DNA of 7,023 nt from Planctomycetota bacterium (GTDB lineage: Bacteria > Planctomycetota > Planctomycetia > Pirellulales > Pirellulaceae), in contig JAHWKS010000281.1 of assembly GCA_019347795.1 (NCBI GenBank), positions 1 through 7,023 on the forward strand, read 5' to 3'. Shown piece after piece: positions 1-6,025 of the stretch (positions are counted from its first letter, which is position 1; the number at the start of each line of letters is the position of its first letter). The notes below the pieces were generated by a model. It did no database searches and was not told the origin of the DNA. It worked only from the letters and a program-made list of their open reading frames with translations. The position numbers were made by a program, and so were the translations under genes.

Positions 1-63
1 GGCGAGATCTTCTACTCCTCGCCGGACGATCAGGATTGGGTATTGCTCGCGACGGCGAAGTGA
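1..63 (+). CDS. 3' end of a plus-strand gene, product unknown (partial)
   Basis: Frame 1 reads the 20 residues GEIFYSSPDDQDWVLLATAK and then TGA at 61-63. Of the 20 sense codons, 17 end in G or C, which is the pattern expected of a real gene in this GC-rich genome. The residue mix (acidic loop, then a hydrophobic end) looks like an ordinary protein C-terminus. The gene converges on the VTT-domain gene with no bases between the two stop codons. The family cannot be recognised from so short a piece. The call rests on codon use and the clean convergent arrangement. Confidence 0.55.
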   Translation, partial: GEIFYSSPDDQDWVLLATAK

Positions 64-696
64 TCATCGCGGAAGCCAGCGCTCCGCCAGCGCCGCAAAC
101 AGCACCGGCAGCGCGATCGCCGCGCCCAGCGCCAGCGGAAGCCATCCGTGCTGCTCGGCCAATTGCCCGAAGGCCGAGTACGCGAGCGAAACGCCGAGAT
201 TCGCCAGCAGCACCGGCGGCAGGAAGCGGCGCCACGCCAGCCGATGCACGCCCATCAAGAGCACGCCCGCCTCGGCCAGCACCGGCACGGCCCGCGTCAG
301 CACGAGCACTGCCGGTCCGAACTGCTGCGCGATGCGGTGCATCCGCTCCAGCTCGTCTTCGCGGCTGAACTTCGCGGCGAACGGCCGGCCCCATCGGCGG
401 GCGAGGGCGAACCCGATCGCGGCGCCGAGGCTCATGCCGAGCCACGACGCGACCGTTCCGCCGGTGACTCCCAGCTTCCATCCGCCCAGCGTGCTGATCA
501 CACTCGACGGAACCGGGAGCAGAATATCGGTCGTCAAGAATCCCACCACCGCCAGCGCCGCGATCGGCGCGCTGTGGGGACTCTTCATCCACCGCTCGAC
601 CCAGGCTTCCATCTGCGGCCCGAACGCCAGAAACGGCAGCACCGGGATCAGCAGCACAACCGCCATCAGCAAAGCGGTGCGAAAGAGATCACGCAC
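64..696 (-). CDS. VTT/SNARE-associated (TVP38/TMEM64, DedA-like) membrane protein
   Basis: The product is a 210-residue integral membrane protein of the VTT (SNARE_assoc) superfamily, whose members act as inner-membrane scramblases or transporters. Hydrophobic segments lie near residues 6-26, 43-61, 78-99, 128-148, 158-176 and 186-204. Family-like signatures are the re-entrant-type stretch LPVPSSVISTLGGWKLG (60-76), the glycine-rich GMSLGAAIGFALARRWG (87-103) and LTRAVPVLAEAGVLLMG (133-149), where Arg135 matches the conserved arginine of the second half-repeat. The length fits the family. The start used here is GTG at 694-696, with no Shine-Dalgarno sequence because the upstream bases are a tandem repeat. 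An ATG ten codons later (664-666) is an equally possible start and would shorten the first membrane segment. It follows the enolase gene by 32 bases and is probably co-transcribed with it. The exact substrate is unknown. Confidence 0.88.
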   Translation of the reverse strand: MRDLFRTALLMAVVLLIPVLPFLAFGPQMEAWVERWMKSPHSAPIAALAVVGFLTTDILLPVPSSVISTLGGWKLGVTGGTVASWLGMSLGAAIGFALARRWGRPFAAKFSREDELERMHRIAQQFGPAVLVLTRAVPVLAEAGVLLMGVHRLAWRRFLPPVLLANLGVSLAYSAFGQLAEQHGWLPLALGAAIALPVLFAALAERWLPR

Positions 697-697
697 A

Positions 698-738
698 GGG
701 TCAGGGGTCAGGGGTCAGGGGTCAGGAGTCAGGGGTCG
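698..738. repeat. Heptamer tandem repeat, unit GGGGTCA (minus strand TGACCCC)
   Basis: The array has about six units: GGGTCA (698-703, one base short), three perfect GGGGTCA copies (704-724), GGAGTCA (725-731) and GGGGTCG (732-738). It fills nearly the whole gap between the enolase and the VTT gene. It also contains the enolase stop codon (729-731) and the last two enolase codons. On the minus strand each of the first five units carries a TGA. Since 7 is not a multiple of 3, these fall in all three reading frames. Confidence 0.9.
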
Positions 739-1997
739 GGGAGTGTTAACTCTTCTTCGATGCGGAGGAGGCGGTTGTACTTGGCGAGGCGTTCGCTGCG
801 AACGATGGCGCCGATCTTGATTTGGTCCGCGGCGACGGCGACCGCCAGGTCCGCCAGGCTCGTGTCCTCCGTCTCGCCGCTGCGGGCGGAGACGATGATC
901 GCCATGCCCGCTTCGCGCGCGGCGCCAATCGTCTCGAAGGTTTCGCTGAGCGTGCCGATCTGATTCATCTTCACGAGCACCGCATCGGCGGCTCTTAACT
1001 CTGCGGCCTTCTTCACCCGCGCCGGATTCGTGGCCAGCAGATCGTCGCCCACCAGGCGCGTTCGCCCTGCGAGCCTGGCGAACAGTGCTTGCCAGCCTTC
1101 CCAGTCGTCCTCGGCCAGACCATCCTCGATGCTGCGCACGGGAAAGTCCTCGACCCACGCCGCGAGGTGGTCGATCATCTCGCCGCTGGTGAGGAGCTTC
1201 CCTCCTTCGCTGGCCAGGCGGTAGGCGCCCTCTTCGAAAAAATGCGTCGCCGCCACGTCGAGGGCGAGCGAGGCGTCCTCGCCGGGGCGCAATCCCGCTT
1301 CCTCGATCGCCCGCACGACGAACTCCGCGGCTTCGCGGTTGCTCTTGAGGCGCGGACCGTAGCCCCCTTCGTCGCCGACCAGGCGGCCCTCGTAGCCGGC
1401 GTCTTGCAGCAGCCGTCCCAGCCGGCGGTAGACGCGGACGATTCGCTCCAGCGCCGCACGGAATGACGGGGCGCCGTGCGGCGAAATGAGCACGTCCTGG
1501 AAATCCAGGTTCCCGCCGGCGTGGAGACCGCCGGAGATCATGTTCGTCATCGGCAGCGGCAACCGCGGCGCCGCGGCCGGCGTGATGAACCGGTTCAGAT
1601 GCCGGTAGAGAGGGACGCCGTCGGCGGCCGCCCCGGCGTGCGCCGACGCCAGCGAGACGCCGAGAATCGCATTGGCCCCCAGCTCCGACTTCTGCGGCGT
1701 CGCGTCCAGGATGAGAAGCTTCGCGTCCAAGGCGATCTGGTCCCTCACATCCACGCCGGCCAGGGCGGGAGCGATGATCTCGTTCACATGAGAGACCGCC
1801 CGGCCGACGCCGTCGCCGTCGTACCAATGCGGATCGCCGTCGCGCAGCTCCAGGGCCTCGGCGCTGCCGGTGCTTGCGCCCGAGGGGACAATCGACGCGC
1901 CGCGATGTCCGCCGGCGGTGCGAATCTCGACTTCGACGGTCGGCCGGCCGCGGCTGTCGAGCACTTCCCGAGCATGAATCTGAGCGATGCGAGGCAT
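729..1997 (-). CDS. eno: Divergent enolase (phosphopyruvate hydratase family)
   Basis: The 422-residue product is full length for enolase, which interconverts 2-phosphoglycerate and phosphoenolpyruvate in glycolysis. Recognisable motifs are AREVLDSRGRPTVE (9-22), PSGASTGSAEALELRDGD (38-55), GDEGG (208-212), SIEDGLAEDDW (289-299), GDDLLATN (317-324), KMNQIGT (343-349), RSGETED (372-378) and QIK (392-394). Metal ligands are present (Asp247, Glu291, Asp318), as are the catalytic Glu210, the base Lys343 and Lys394. Two usual active-site residues differ: the Gln-Glu of the loop after GGLHA is Gln-Asp (Asp168), and the His of the usual SHRSGETED is Ala371. The TGAP after QIK is IGAI. The changes fit a paralogous subfamily that may be slow or have another substrate. 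ATG at 1995-1997 follows a weak GGAA, 12 bases after the TIM-barrel gene's stop. Family membership is certain; the enzymatic activity is not. Confidence 0.93.
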   Translation of the reverse strand: MPRIAQIHAREVLDSRGRPTVEVEIRTAGGHRGASIVPSGASTGSAEALELRDGDPHWYDGDGVGRAVSHVNEIIAPALAGVDVRDQIALDAKLLILDATPQKSELGANAILGVSLASAHAGAAADGVPLYRHLNRFITPAAAPRLPLPMTNMISGGLHAGGNLDFQDVLISPHGAPSFRAALERIVRVYRRLGRLLQDAGYEGRLVGDEGGYGPRLKSNREAAEFVVRAIEEAGLRPGEDASLALDVAATHFFEEGAYRLASEGGKLLTSGEMIDHLAAWVEDFPVRSIEDGLAEDDWEGWQALFARLAGRTRLVGDDLLATNPARVKKAAELRAADAVLVKMNQIGTLSETFETIGAAREAGMAIIVSARSGETEDTSLADLAVAVAADQIKIGAIVRSERLAKYNRLLRIEEELTLPDP

Positions 1998-2009
1998 AGA
2001 TTCCAGCGA

Positions 2010-2957
2010 TCAACCGCGGCGGATTCCGGCTTTGTCGAACGCCGGCGCGACGTTCGCATAGCATCGCCTGGCGGCGGCGATGGGGTCGTAGCCGGGCTTC
2101 CCGTGAATCTGCCCGCTTACCTCCACCACGACGTCGCCGCGGTAACCGGCGTCGGCCGCCAGCCGCAGGTACTTTGCGTAATCGATCTCTCCCTCGCCCG
2201 GCAGGAGAAACTGAACTCGCGAGGCGTTGCCTTGTGCGTCTTTGATGTGAATGAAGACGGAGTGCGGGACGAGCCTGCGGATCGACGACGCCAATTCGAA
2301 TCCGCGCAACTGGAAATGACTGTAATCATACGCGCAGTTCACGTGCCCGCTCTCGGCCTGCGCGGCCAGCCAGACGGCGTCTTCGGGCGTGTGGAGCGCG
2401 CCGCCGACGTGGGCTTTGATCGCGAGCACGAAATCGCCGTCTTCCGCGGCCTTCGCCCAATCGCGGAGTCGGGCGGCCATGTGATCCTTGTTTGACTCCC
2501 ACTGGTCCGGGCGCCCGCCGAGCACCGTCTCGACGATCCGCGGCCCCGCAGGCGAAATTCGCTTTGCGATCTTTCCCGCCGCCGCCAGCCGCTTTAGATT
2601 CGAGTCGTGCCGCACGTCCTCGACCGCCAGCGGCAGGTTCTCCATGAGGGCCGAGAGCCGCAAACCCGATTCCTGCAATGCGCCGCGGAAGCGATCCTGG
2701 TCGCCCACCGGCCACGCCATCGCATCCGCCGGCCAACCTTCCATCACCGGCAACTCAACGCAGTCATATCCAATCTCGGCGCATGCGTGCGCCGCTTCAG
2801 CCGGCGGCAACGATCGCATGCCATAGAGGCTGAAGCCGAAACCCATCGTTGTGACGTCGTCCGCGGCCAGGCTCACCGCCGGCGCCAGCGCCGCTCCGGC
2901 GCATGCCGTCAAGAAAGCTCGCCGGTATCTATTGGGGAAAGCGACCGTTTCATTCAT
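2010..2957 (-). CDS. Tat-exported sugar phosphate isomerase/epimerase-like TIM-barrel protein
   Basis: The product (315 residues from ATG at 2955-2957) belongs to the xylose-isomerase-like/AP-endonuclease-2 TIM-barrel superfamily. A twin-arginine signal, YRRAFLTACAGAALAPAVSLA, spans residues 11-31 and would be cleaved after SLA, so the enzyme probably acts in the periplasm. The barrel follows with SLYGMRSL and IGYDCVELPV near its start. Typical metal-site positions are Glu143 (VETVLGG), His183 (KAHVGG), Asp211 with His214 (YDYSHF), His237 (FIHIKD) and Glu279 (VVEVSG). A start 20 codons upstream (3017) would lie inside the terminator of the previous gene and would push the signal sequence inward, so the internal ATG is preferred. 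No Shine-Dalgarno sequence precedes it. The enolase gene follows 12 bases after the stop. Substrate unknown. Confidence 0.85.
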   Translation of the reverse strand: MNETVAFPNRYRRAFLTACAGAALAPAVSLAADDVTTMGFGFSLYGMRSLPPAEAAHACAEIGYDCVELPVMEGWPADAMAWPVGDQDRFRGALQESGLRLSALMENLPLAVEDVRHDSNLKRLAAAGKIAKRISPAGPRIVETVLGGRPDQWESNKDHMAARLRDWAKAAEDGDFVLAIKAHVGGALHTPEDAVWLAAQAESGHVNCAYDYSHFQLRGFELASSIRRLVPHSVFIHIKDAQGNASRVQFLLPGEGEIDYAKYLRLAADAGYRGDVVVEVSGQIHGKPGYDPIAAARRCYANVAPAFDKAGIRRG

Positions 2958-2963
2958 GCGACA

Positions 2964-2992
2964 ATTATGCAGGACGCGGGCGCATGAAAAAA
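2964..2992 (-). promoter_or_regulatory. Candidate promoter of the TIM-barrel/enolase/VTT operon, possibly leaderless
   Basis: On the minus strand CATAAT (2964-2969) matches five of six bases of a sigma-70 -10 box and lies six bases before the ATG at 2957. That would place the transcript start at or next to the start codon. The -35 region is weak: TTTTCA at 15 bases spacing, or TTTTTT at 17 bases, overlapping the terminator's T run. The position right after a strong terminator, together with the absence of a Shine-Dalgarno sequence, supports it. It is inferred only. Confidence 0.35.
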
Positions 2993-3042
2993 GGTCCGCC
3001 CCGTGCCGGAAGGACATTCATATCCTCGCGACGGAGCGGACC
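2987..3042 (-). terminator. Rho-independent terminator after the HNH gene
   Basis: Read on the minus strand, the arm GGTCCGCTCCGT (3031-3042) pairs with ACGGGGCGGACC (2993-3004) over 12 base pairs with a single G-U wobble. A run of six T follows immediately (2987-2992). The 26-base loop can form a small inner AGGA/TCCT stem. It begins about 10 bases past the HNH stop codon, so it should end the upstream transcript and insulate the TIM-barrel/enolase operon. Confidence 0.85.
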
Positions 3043-3051
3043 ATTGCCCGC

Positions 3052-3642
3052 TTAAGACACCATCGCCAGCGGCGCTCTGGCCGCCCCGAGGAACGGCGCC
3101 CAGCTCGCCAGGCTGCCGCGGTGGTTGCTCAGCGGCTTCCACGTCGGGCGCGACGGGCTGCGGCGGAGGCGCATTCCGGCTTGCTCGGGCGTGCGGTCCG
3201 CCTTCCGGCGGTTGCAGGCGCCGCATGCGGAGACGCAGTTCTCCCAACTCGTGGCGCCCCCCTTTGACTTCGGCAGCACGTGGTCCAGCGTCAGCTCCTC
3301 CCGCCCCGGCTGCCGGCCGCAGTACTGGCACGTCAGCCGGTCGCGCCGAAAGACGCTCCGCTTGCTGAACGCGATGCGAATGTCGGGTGTCCGCTCGTAC
3401 CGGCTCAAGCTGACAATCTCCGGCGCCCGCAGCCGGAGCATGACGCCGCGGATCGCCGGCTCGTCCTTGCTCGCCGGCCGGACCGCCCAATCGTCCCAGT
3501 TGTAGAGCTGGAAGCTCTCCGGATCGACCACGCGAGCCGCATCCCGCGCCAAAAGCACCAGCGCTTTCTGCACGGAAGTCACCTGTACCGGCTGCCACGA
3601 TCGGTTCAGCACCAGCGCCGGCCGTTCCAAGATCGAGGGCAT
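3052..3642 (-). CDS. HNH endonuclease-family protein
   Basis: The 196-residue product has an HNH nuclease fold: a zinc-type pair CQYC (105-108), the catalytic-strand motif LDHVLPKSKGG with Asp120-His121 (119-129), then SWENCVSACGACNRRK with Asn135 and the second Cys pair 140/143 (132-147). The N-terminal part, ALVLNRSWQPVQVTSVQKAL (9-28), is typical of a widespread family of stand-alone HNH proteins. These are chromosomal genes of unclear role, distinct from restriction enzymes and homing endonucleases. The start at 3640-3642 was chosen because the conserved N-terminus begins there. The open frame extends further upstream, but that part looks like translated intergenic sequence. No Shine-Dalgarno sequence precedes the ATG; CTTCCTTTCCC is the wrong polarity. 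It lies 146 bases after the lipoprotein gene and is followed by a strong terminator. Confidence 0.85.
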   Translation of the reverse strand: MPSILERPALVLNRSWQPVQVTSVQKALVLLARDAARVVDPESFQLYNWDDWAVRPASKDEPAIRGVMLRLRAPEIVSLSRYERTPDIRIAFSKRSVFRRDRLTCQYCGRQPGREELTLDHVLPKSKGGATSWENCVSACGACNRRKADRTPEQAGMRLRRSPSRPTWKPLSNHRGSLASWAPFLGAARAPLAMVS

Positions 3643-3654
3643 GGGAAAGGAAGT

Positions 3655-3670
3655 GTCGAAGAGTCGAAGA
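3655..3670. repeat. Octamer tandem repeat, GTCGAAGA twice
   Basis: Two perfect back-to-back copies of GTCGAAGA (3655-3662, 3663-3670), followed by AGTGAA, lie 12 bases upstream of the HNH start codon. On the transcribed strand they read TCTTCGAC. Their position puts them in the 5' untranslated region of the HNH gene. Confidence 0.7.
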
Positions 3671-3724
3671 AGTGAATCCAGCGCCCGGTTAGCGGGGGGG
3701 CTTGCCCGCACGTCGCCGCCGCGA

Positions 3725-3742
3725 GCCGATCCCGCGATCGGC
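3725..3742 (-). other. Perfect hairpin between the lipoprotein and HNH genes
   Basis: GCCGATC (3725-3731) and GATCGGC (3736-3742) form a perfect 7-base-pair stem with a 4-base loop, CGCG-rich on either strand. It sits 47 bases past the lipoprotein stop and 83 bases before the HNH start. No T run follows, so it is not a classical intrinsic terminator. It could stabilise the 3' end of the upstream mRNA or be a protein-binding dyad. The function is unknown. Confidence 0.45.
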
Positions 3743-3788
3743 GTCACTCTTCGGACACCCGTGCAGAAACGAAGGTTCGCAGCCGGGG

Positions 3789-4430
3789 CTACGGCGAGGA
3801 CAAGAGCGGCGCGGCGCCGCCGAGGCGGGATTGCACTTCCAAGAGAAACTCCTGCTCCAGCAGGATGTCGCGTCCCAGCGGGATCCAGCCCAGGGTGATC
3901 GGCCCACCCAGCTCCGCGGTTTCCCCCGGCCGCACCAAGGCGCCGTCGTGTCGGAACGTGGCCTCGCCTACCGTGGACCGCTCGGGGCGGTTCACGTCTT
4001 CCAGCTCCTTGAGGATCACCGCTTCTATGAGGAAACCGCCGGCGGCGGGGATCACGCGCACGCTCGCCCGGCGGCGGATCGATTGCAGAGTGCTCTCCAG
4101 CCGCTCGTACCCTGCCGGCGCCCCTCGCCGCCACGGCTCCAGGAGCGTGGGGCTATCGGCGGGAAACGTGTCGATCCGCCCCTCCACCAGGACGTCGCCT
4201 ACTTGGCGGACGCGATCTTCGCGCTCGATGCGGAAACCCAACTGCTCGACCGTCGCCACCAGCTCGTTCCACAGAAACTCGCGATCGTACGTCGCCACGA
4301 ACGCCGGATTCTCCAGCGTCGGGGCCGGCGCCGGGAGCGAAGGAGCAGGGGCTGAAGGAGTCCACGCCAGCGGCGCGCACCCGCCCAACACGACCCATCC
4401 CGCCAAACCGAGGAATCCGCGTCGCTCCAT
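3789..4430 (-). CDS. Conserved planctomycete-type lipoprotein of unknown function
   Basis: The product is 213 residues from ATG at 4428-4430. The N-terminus MERRGFLGLAGWVVLGGC combines a twin-arginine pair with a lipobox (LGGC, Cys18), so it is probably a lipid-anchored protein, perhaps Tat-exported. A Pro/Ala-rich linker (residues 19-40) follows. The globular part has the stretches LWNELVATVEQLGFRIERED (53-72), VGDVLVEGRIDTFP (77-90), LEPWRRG (97-103), YERLESTLQSIRRRASVRVI (108-127), LKELEDVNRPE (140-150) and GWIPLGRD (181-188). These resemble a family I recall from planctomycete genomes, with no assigned function. An open frame begins 27 codons earlier (4511), but that part overlaps the DUF1501 gene and is Arg-rich shadow sequence. 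AGGG lies just before the ATG. It starts 20 bases after the DUF1501 stop and is probably in that operon. Confidence 0.8.
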   Translation of the reverse strand: MERRGFLGLAGWVVLGGCAPLAWTPSAPAPSLPAPAPTLENPAFVATYDREFLWNELVATVEQLGFRIEREDRVRQVGDVLVEGRIDTFPADSPTLLEPWRRGAPAGYERLESTLQSIRRRASVRVIPAAGGFLIEAVILKELEDVNRPERSTVGEATFRHDGALVRPGETAELGGPITLGWIPLGRDILLEQEFLLEVQSRLGGAAPLLSSP

Positions 4431-4450
4431 TCCGGCCCTGCGTTCCCGTC

Positions 4451-6025
4451 TCAGAGGACTCCGTCCCGACCAACGGCGGCGTAGTCTGCCGAAACTTCCG
4501 CTCCAGGGCAAGTCCAGCCGAAAAAGCGGGTAAGGGAGTAAGGGAGTGGCGGGACCGCTCCCTCCCCGTTATCGCGGCGAGCCGGATAGTTTCGGTTCCC
4601 CTCTCGAATCGGCTGCCCGCCTTCCAGAATCGGCCGCGGGCGATCCAGGATGTCGTGGACGAAGGCGCGGTGATCGACGCCCAGCGCTGCGTAGAGCGTC
4701 GCCGCGACGTCGGCGGGTGAGTAGCCGTGGGCGGCGGGCTCGCCGGCGTGGTCGTCGGTGGCGCCGATGAGTTGTCCGCCGCGCACCCCGGCGCCGGTGA
4801 AGAACAGCGAGCCCGCGGCGCCCCAGTGGTCGCGGCCGCCGCGATCGTTGATCCGCGGCGTGCGGCCGAACTCCGTGAGGAACACCACCAGCGTCGAGTT
4901 TAGCAGCCCCCGCTGCTCCAAATCCCCGATGAGCGCGGCGAAGGCCCGATCCATCCCCGCCAGATGATAGCCGCGCAGGCACATCTCCTGGATCGGCGGA
5001 TGGTTCTGCGATGGGGCGTTGTGGTTGTCCCAGACGTTGCCGTAGGCGGGGTCGTAGCCGTAATCGACCATCACAAATCGGGCGCCCGCTTCGACCAGGC
5101 GACGGGCCATCAAGCAGCGGCCGCCGATCTTCGTGCGGCCGTAGGCTTCGCGGACGGCGTGGGGTTCGTCGTCGATGGAGAACGCCTCGCGGATCGACGG
5201 CGTCTGCAAGAGCCGCAATGCGTTCTGATGTTGTGCCTCAAGGGCCGCGACTGGATCGAGCGACTCGAGCCGCCGCAGCGCCCCATCCAGCACGTCGCGC
5301 AAGCGAGCGCGGCGGGACAGACGCGAGCGATGTCCGGCCGACGGCAGCGAGACCGATCTGGGAGTCAAGTTCTCGCTTGCCAGCGCGGGCGGATCGTCCA
5401 GTTTCTCGCCGACGGTGAAGTCCGGCTCCGCCGGATTGCCGCCCAGACAGTAGGGCGCATGGCTGCTCCCCAGCCATCCGCCGACGAAGAAGTTGTGCGG
5501 CGGCGGGCCCGGCCGGGTCACGCCGGGCACGGCGATATACGCCGGCAATCCGTTCCGCGGCCCGTGCAGATGGCTGATGACCGAGCCGATGTTCGGCTCC
5601 GTGAACAGCTTCGTCCGGTCCACTTTGCGGCCGGAGAGCGTGTAGACCTGGCTCAGCAGGTGATCGTTGCTGTCATGCGAAAAATTCCGCACCACCGCCA
5701 GCCGGTCGGCCGCTTTCGCCAACTTGGGGAGCGTCTCGCAAAAGCGGATGCCGGGAACGTTCGTGGCGATGTCGCCCAGTACGCCGCGGATCTCGCTCGG
5801 CGCGTCCGGCTTGGGGTCGAAAGAGTCGATATGCGTCACCCCGCCGGCCATCCACAGATAGATGACCGACATCGCCTTTGGTGACTCCACCGCGGCCTGC
5901 AAATTCGCCATCGACGGAGGCAGTAGCGTCGCTGCTGCCGCGACGCCGCCAAGCTTGAGTGCATCGCGGCGATGGACTACGGATTCGACGGCGCCCGCGT
6001 CTGCGTGCTTCGGGAGCCCGCTCAC
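4451..6025 (-). CDS. DUF1501 domain protein with Tat signal
   Basis: The product is 524 residues from GTG at 6023-6025. DUF1501 proteins are exported members of the alkaline-phosphatase/sulfatase-like fold, abundant in Planctomycetota and of unknown reaction. The signal HRRDALKLGGVAAAATLLPP (18-37) is of the twin-arginine type. Family motifs are WMAGGVTHIDSFDPKPDAP (58-76), EIRGVLGDI (78-86), DYGYDPAYGNVWDNHN (321-336), TEFGRTPRIN (384-393) and GRDHWG (397-402). The GTG was chosen because it overlaps the stop of the amidohydrolase gene as GTGA, implying coupled translation. The open frame reaches 6169, but the extra part is shadow of that gene. The protein runs about 49 residues beyond the usual family ending (PILEGGQPIRE, 465-475), through a tandem repeat, which suggests a lost stop or frameshift. 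The partnership with a lactonase-type amidohydrolase hints at a shared exported pathway. Confidence 0.9.
   Translation of the reverse strand: MSGLPKHADAGAVESVVHRRDALKLGGVAAAATLLPPSMANLQAAVESPKAMSVIYLWMAGGVTHIDSFDPKPDAPSEIRGVLGDIATNVPGIRFCETLPKLAKAADRLAVVRNFSHDSNDHLLSQVYTLSGRKVDRTKLFTEPNIGSVISHLHGPRNGLPAYIAVPGVTRPGPPPHNFFVGGWLGSSHAPYCLGGNPAEPDFTVGEKLDDPPALASENLTPRSVSLPSAGHRSRLSRRARLRDVLDGALRRLESLDPVAALEAQHQNALRLLQTPSIREAFSIDDEPHAVREAYGRTKIGGRCLMARRLVEAGARFVMVDYGYDPAYGNVWDNHNAPSQNHPPIQEMCLRGYHLAGMDRAFAALIGDLEQRGLLNSTLVVFLTEFGRTPRINDRGGRDHWGAAGSLFFTGAGVRGGQLIGATDDHAGEPAAHGYSPADVAATLYAALGVDHRAFVHDILDRPRPILEGGQPIREGNRNYPARRDNGEGAVPPLPYSLTRFFGWTCPGAEVSADYAAVGRDGVL
4531..4546. repeat. Octamer tandem repeat, TAAGGGAG twice, inside the DUF1501 3' end
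   Basis: Two perfect copies of TAAGGGAG lie at 4531-4538 and 4539-4546, flanked by GGG on the left and a degenerate TGGCGGGA on the right. On the coding strand they read CTCCCTTA and are translated within residues 491-499 (VPPLPYSLT). The repeat resembles the intergenic heptamer at 698-738 in being G-rich with a stop triplet, but here the stops (TAA) are on the non-coding strand. Confidence 0.7.

Noticed and set aside
698..738. CRISPR-like array
   Set aside because: Units are 7 bases in direct tandem with no spacers.
148..963. Plus-strand open frame of 271 codons
   Set aside because: It is antisense to the VTT and enolase genes, rich in Arg, His and Gln, and runs through the tandem repeat; no domain is seen.
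715..2064. Minus-strand open frame of 449 codons overlapping the enolase
   Set aside because: It is an Arg/Gly-rich out-of-frame shadow of the enolase; the enolase frame carries all the conserved motifs.
1476..2495. Plus-strand open frame of 339 codons
   Set aside because: It lies opposite the enolase and TIM-barrel genes, has no recognisable motif and low-complexity Arg/Ala/Val composition, and crosses the boundary between two real genes. Long antisense frames are common in GC-rich DNA.
2958..3017. Start of the TIM-barrel protein at 3017
   Set aside because: It would place translation inside the upstream terminator and bury the Tat signal 20 residues from the N-terminus.
3052..3642. HNH protein as a restriction enzyme or homing endonuclease
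   Set aside because: There is no methyltransferase partner, intron or intein nearby, and the N-terminal motif belongs to a common stand-alone chromosomal HNH family.
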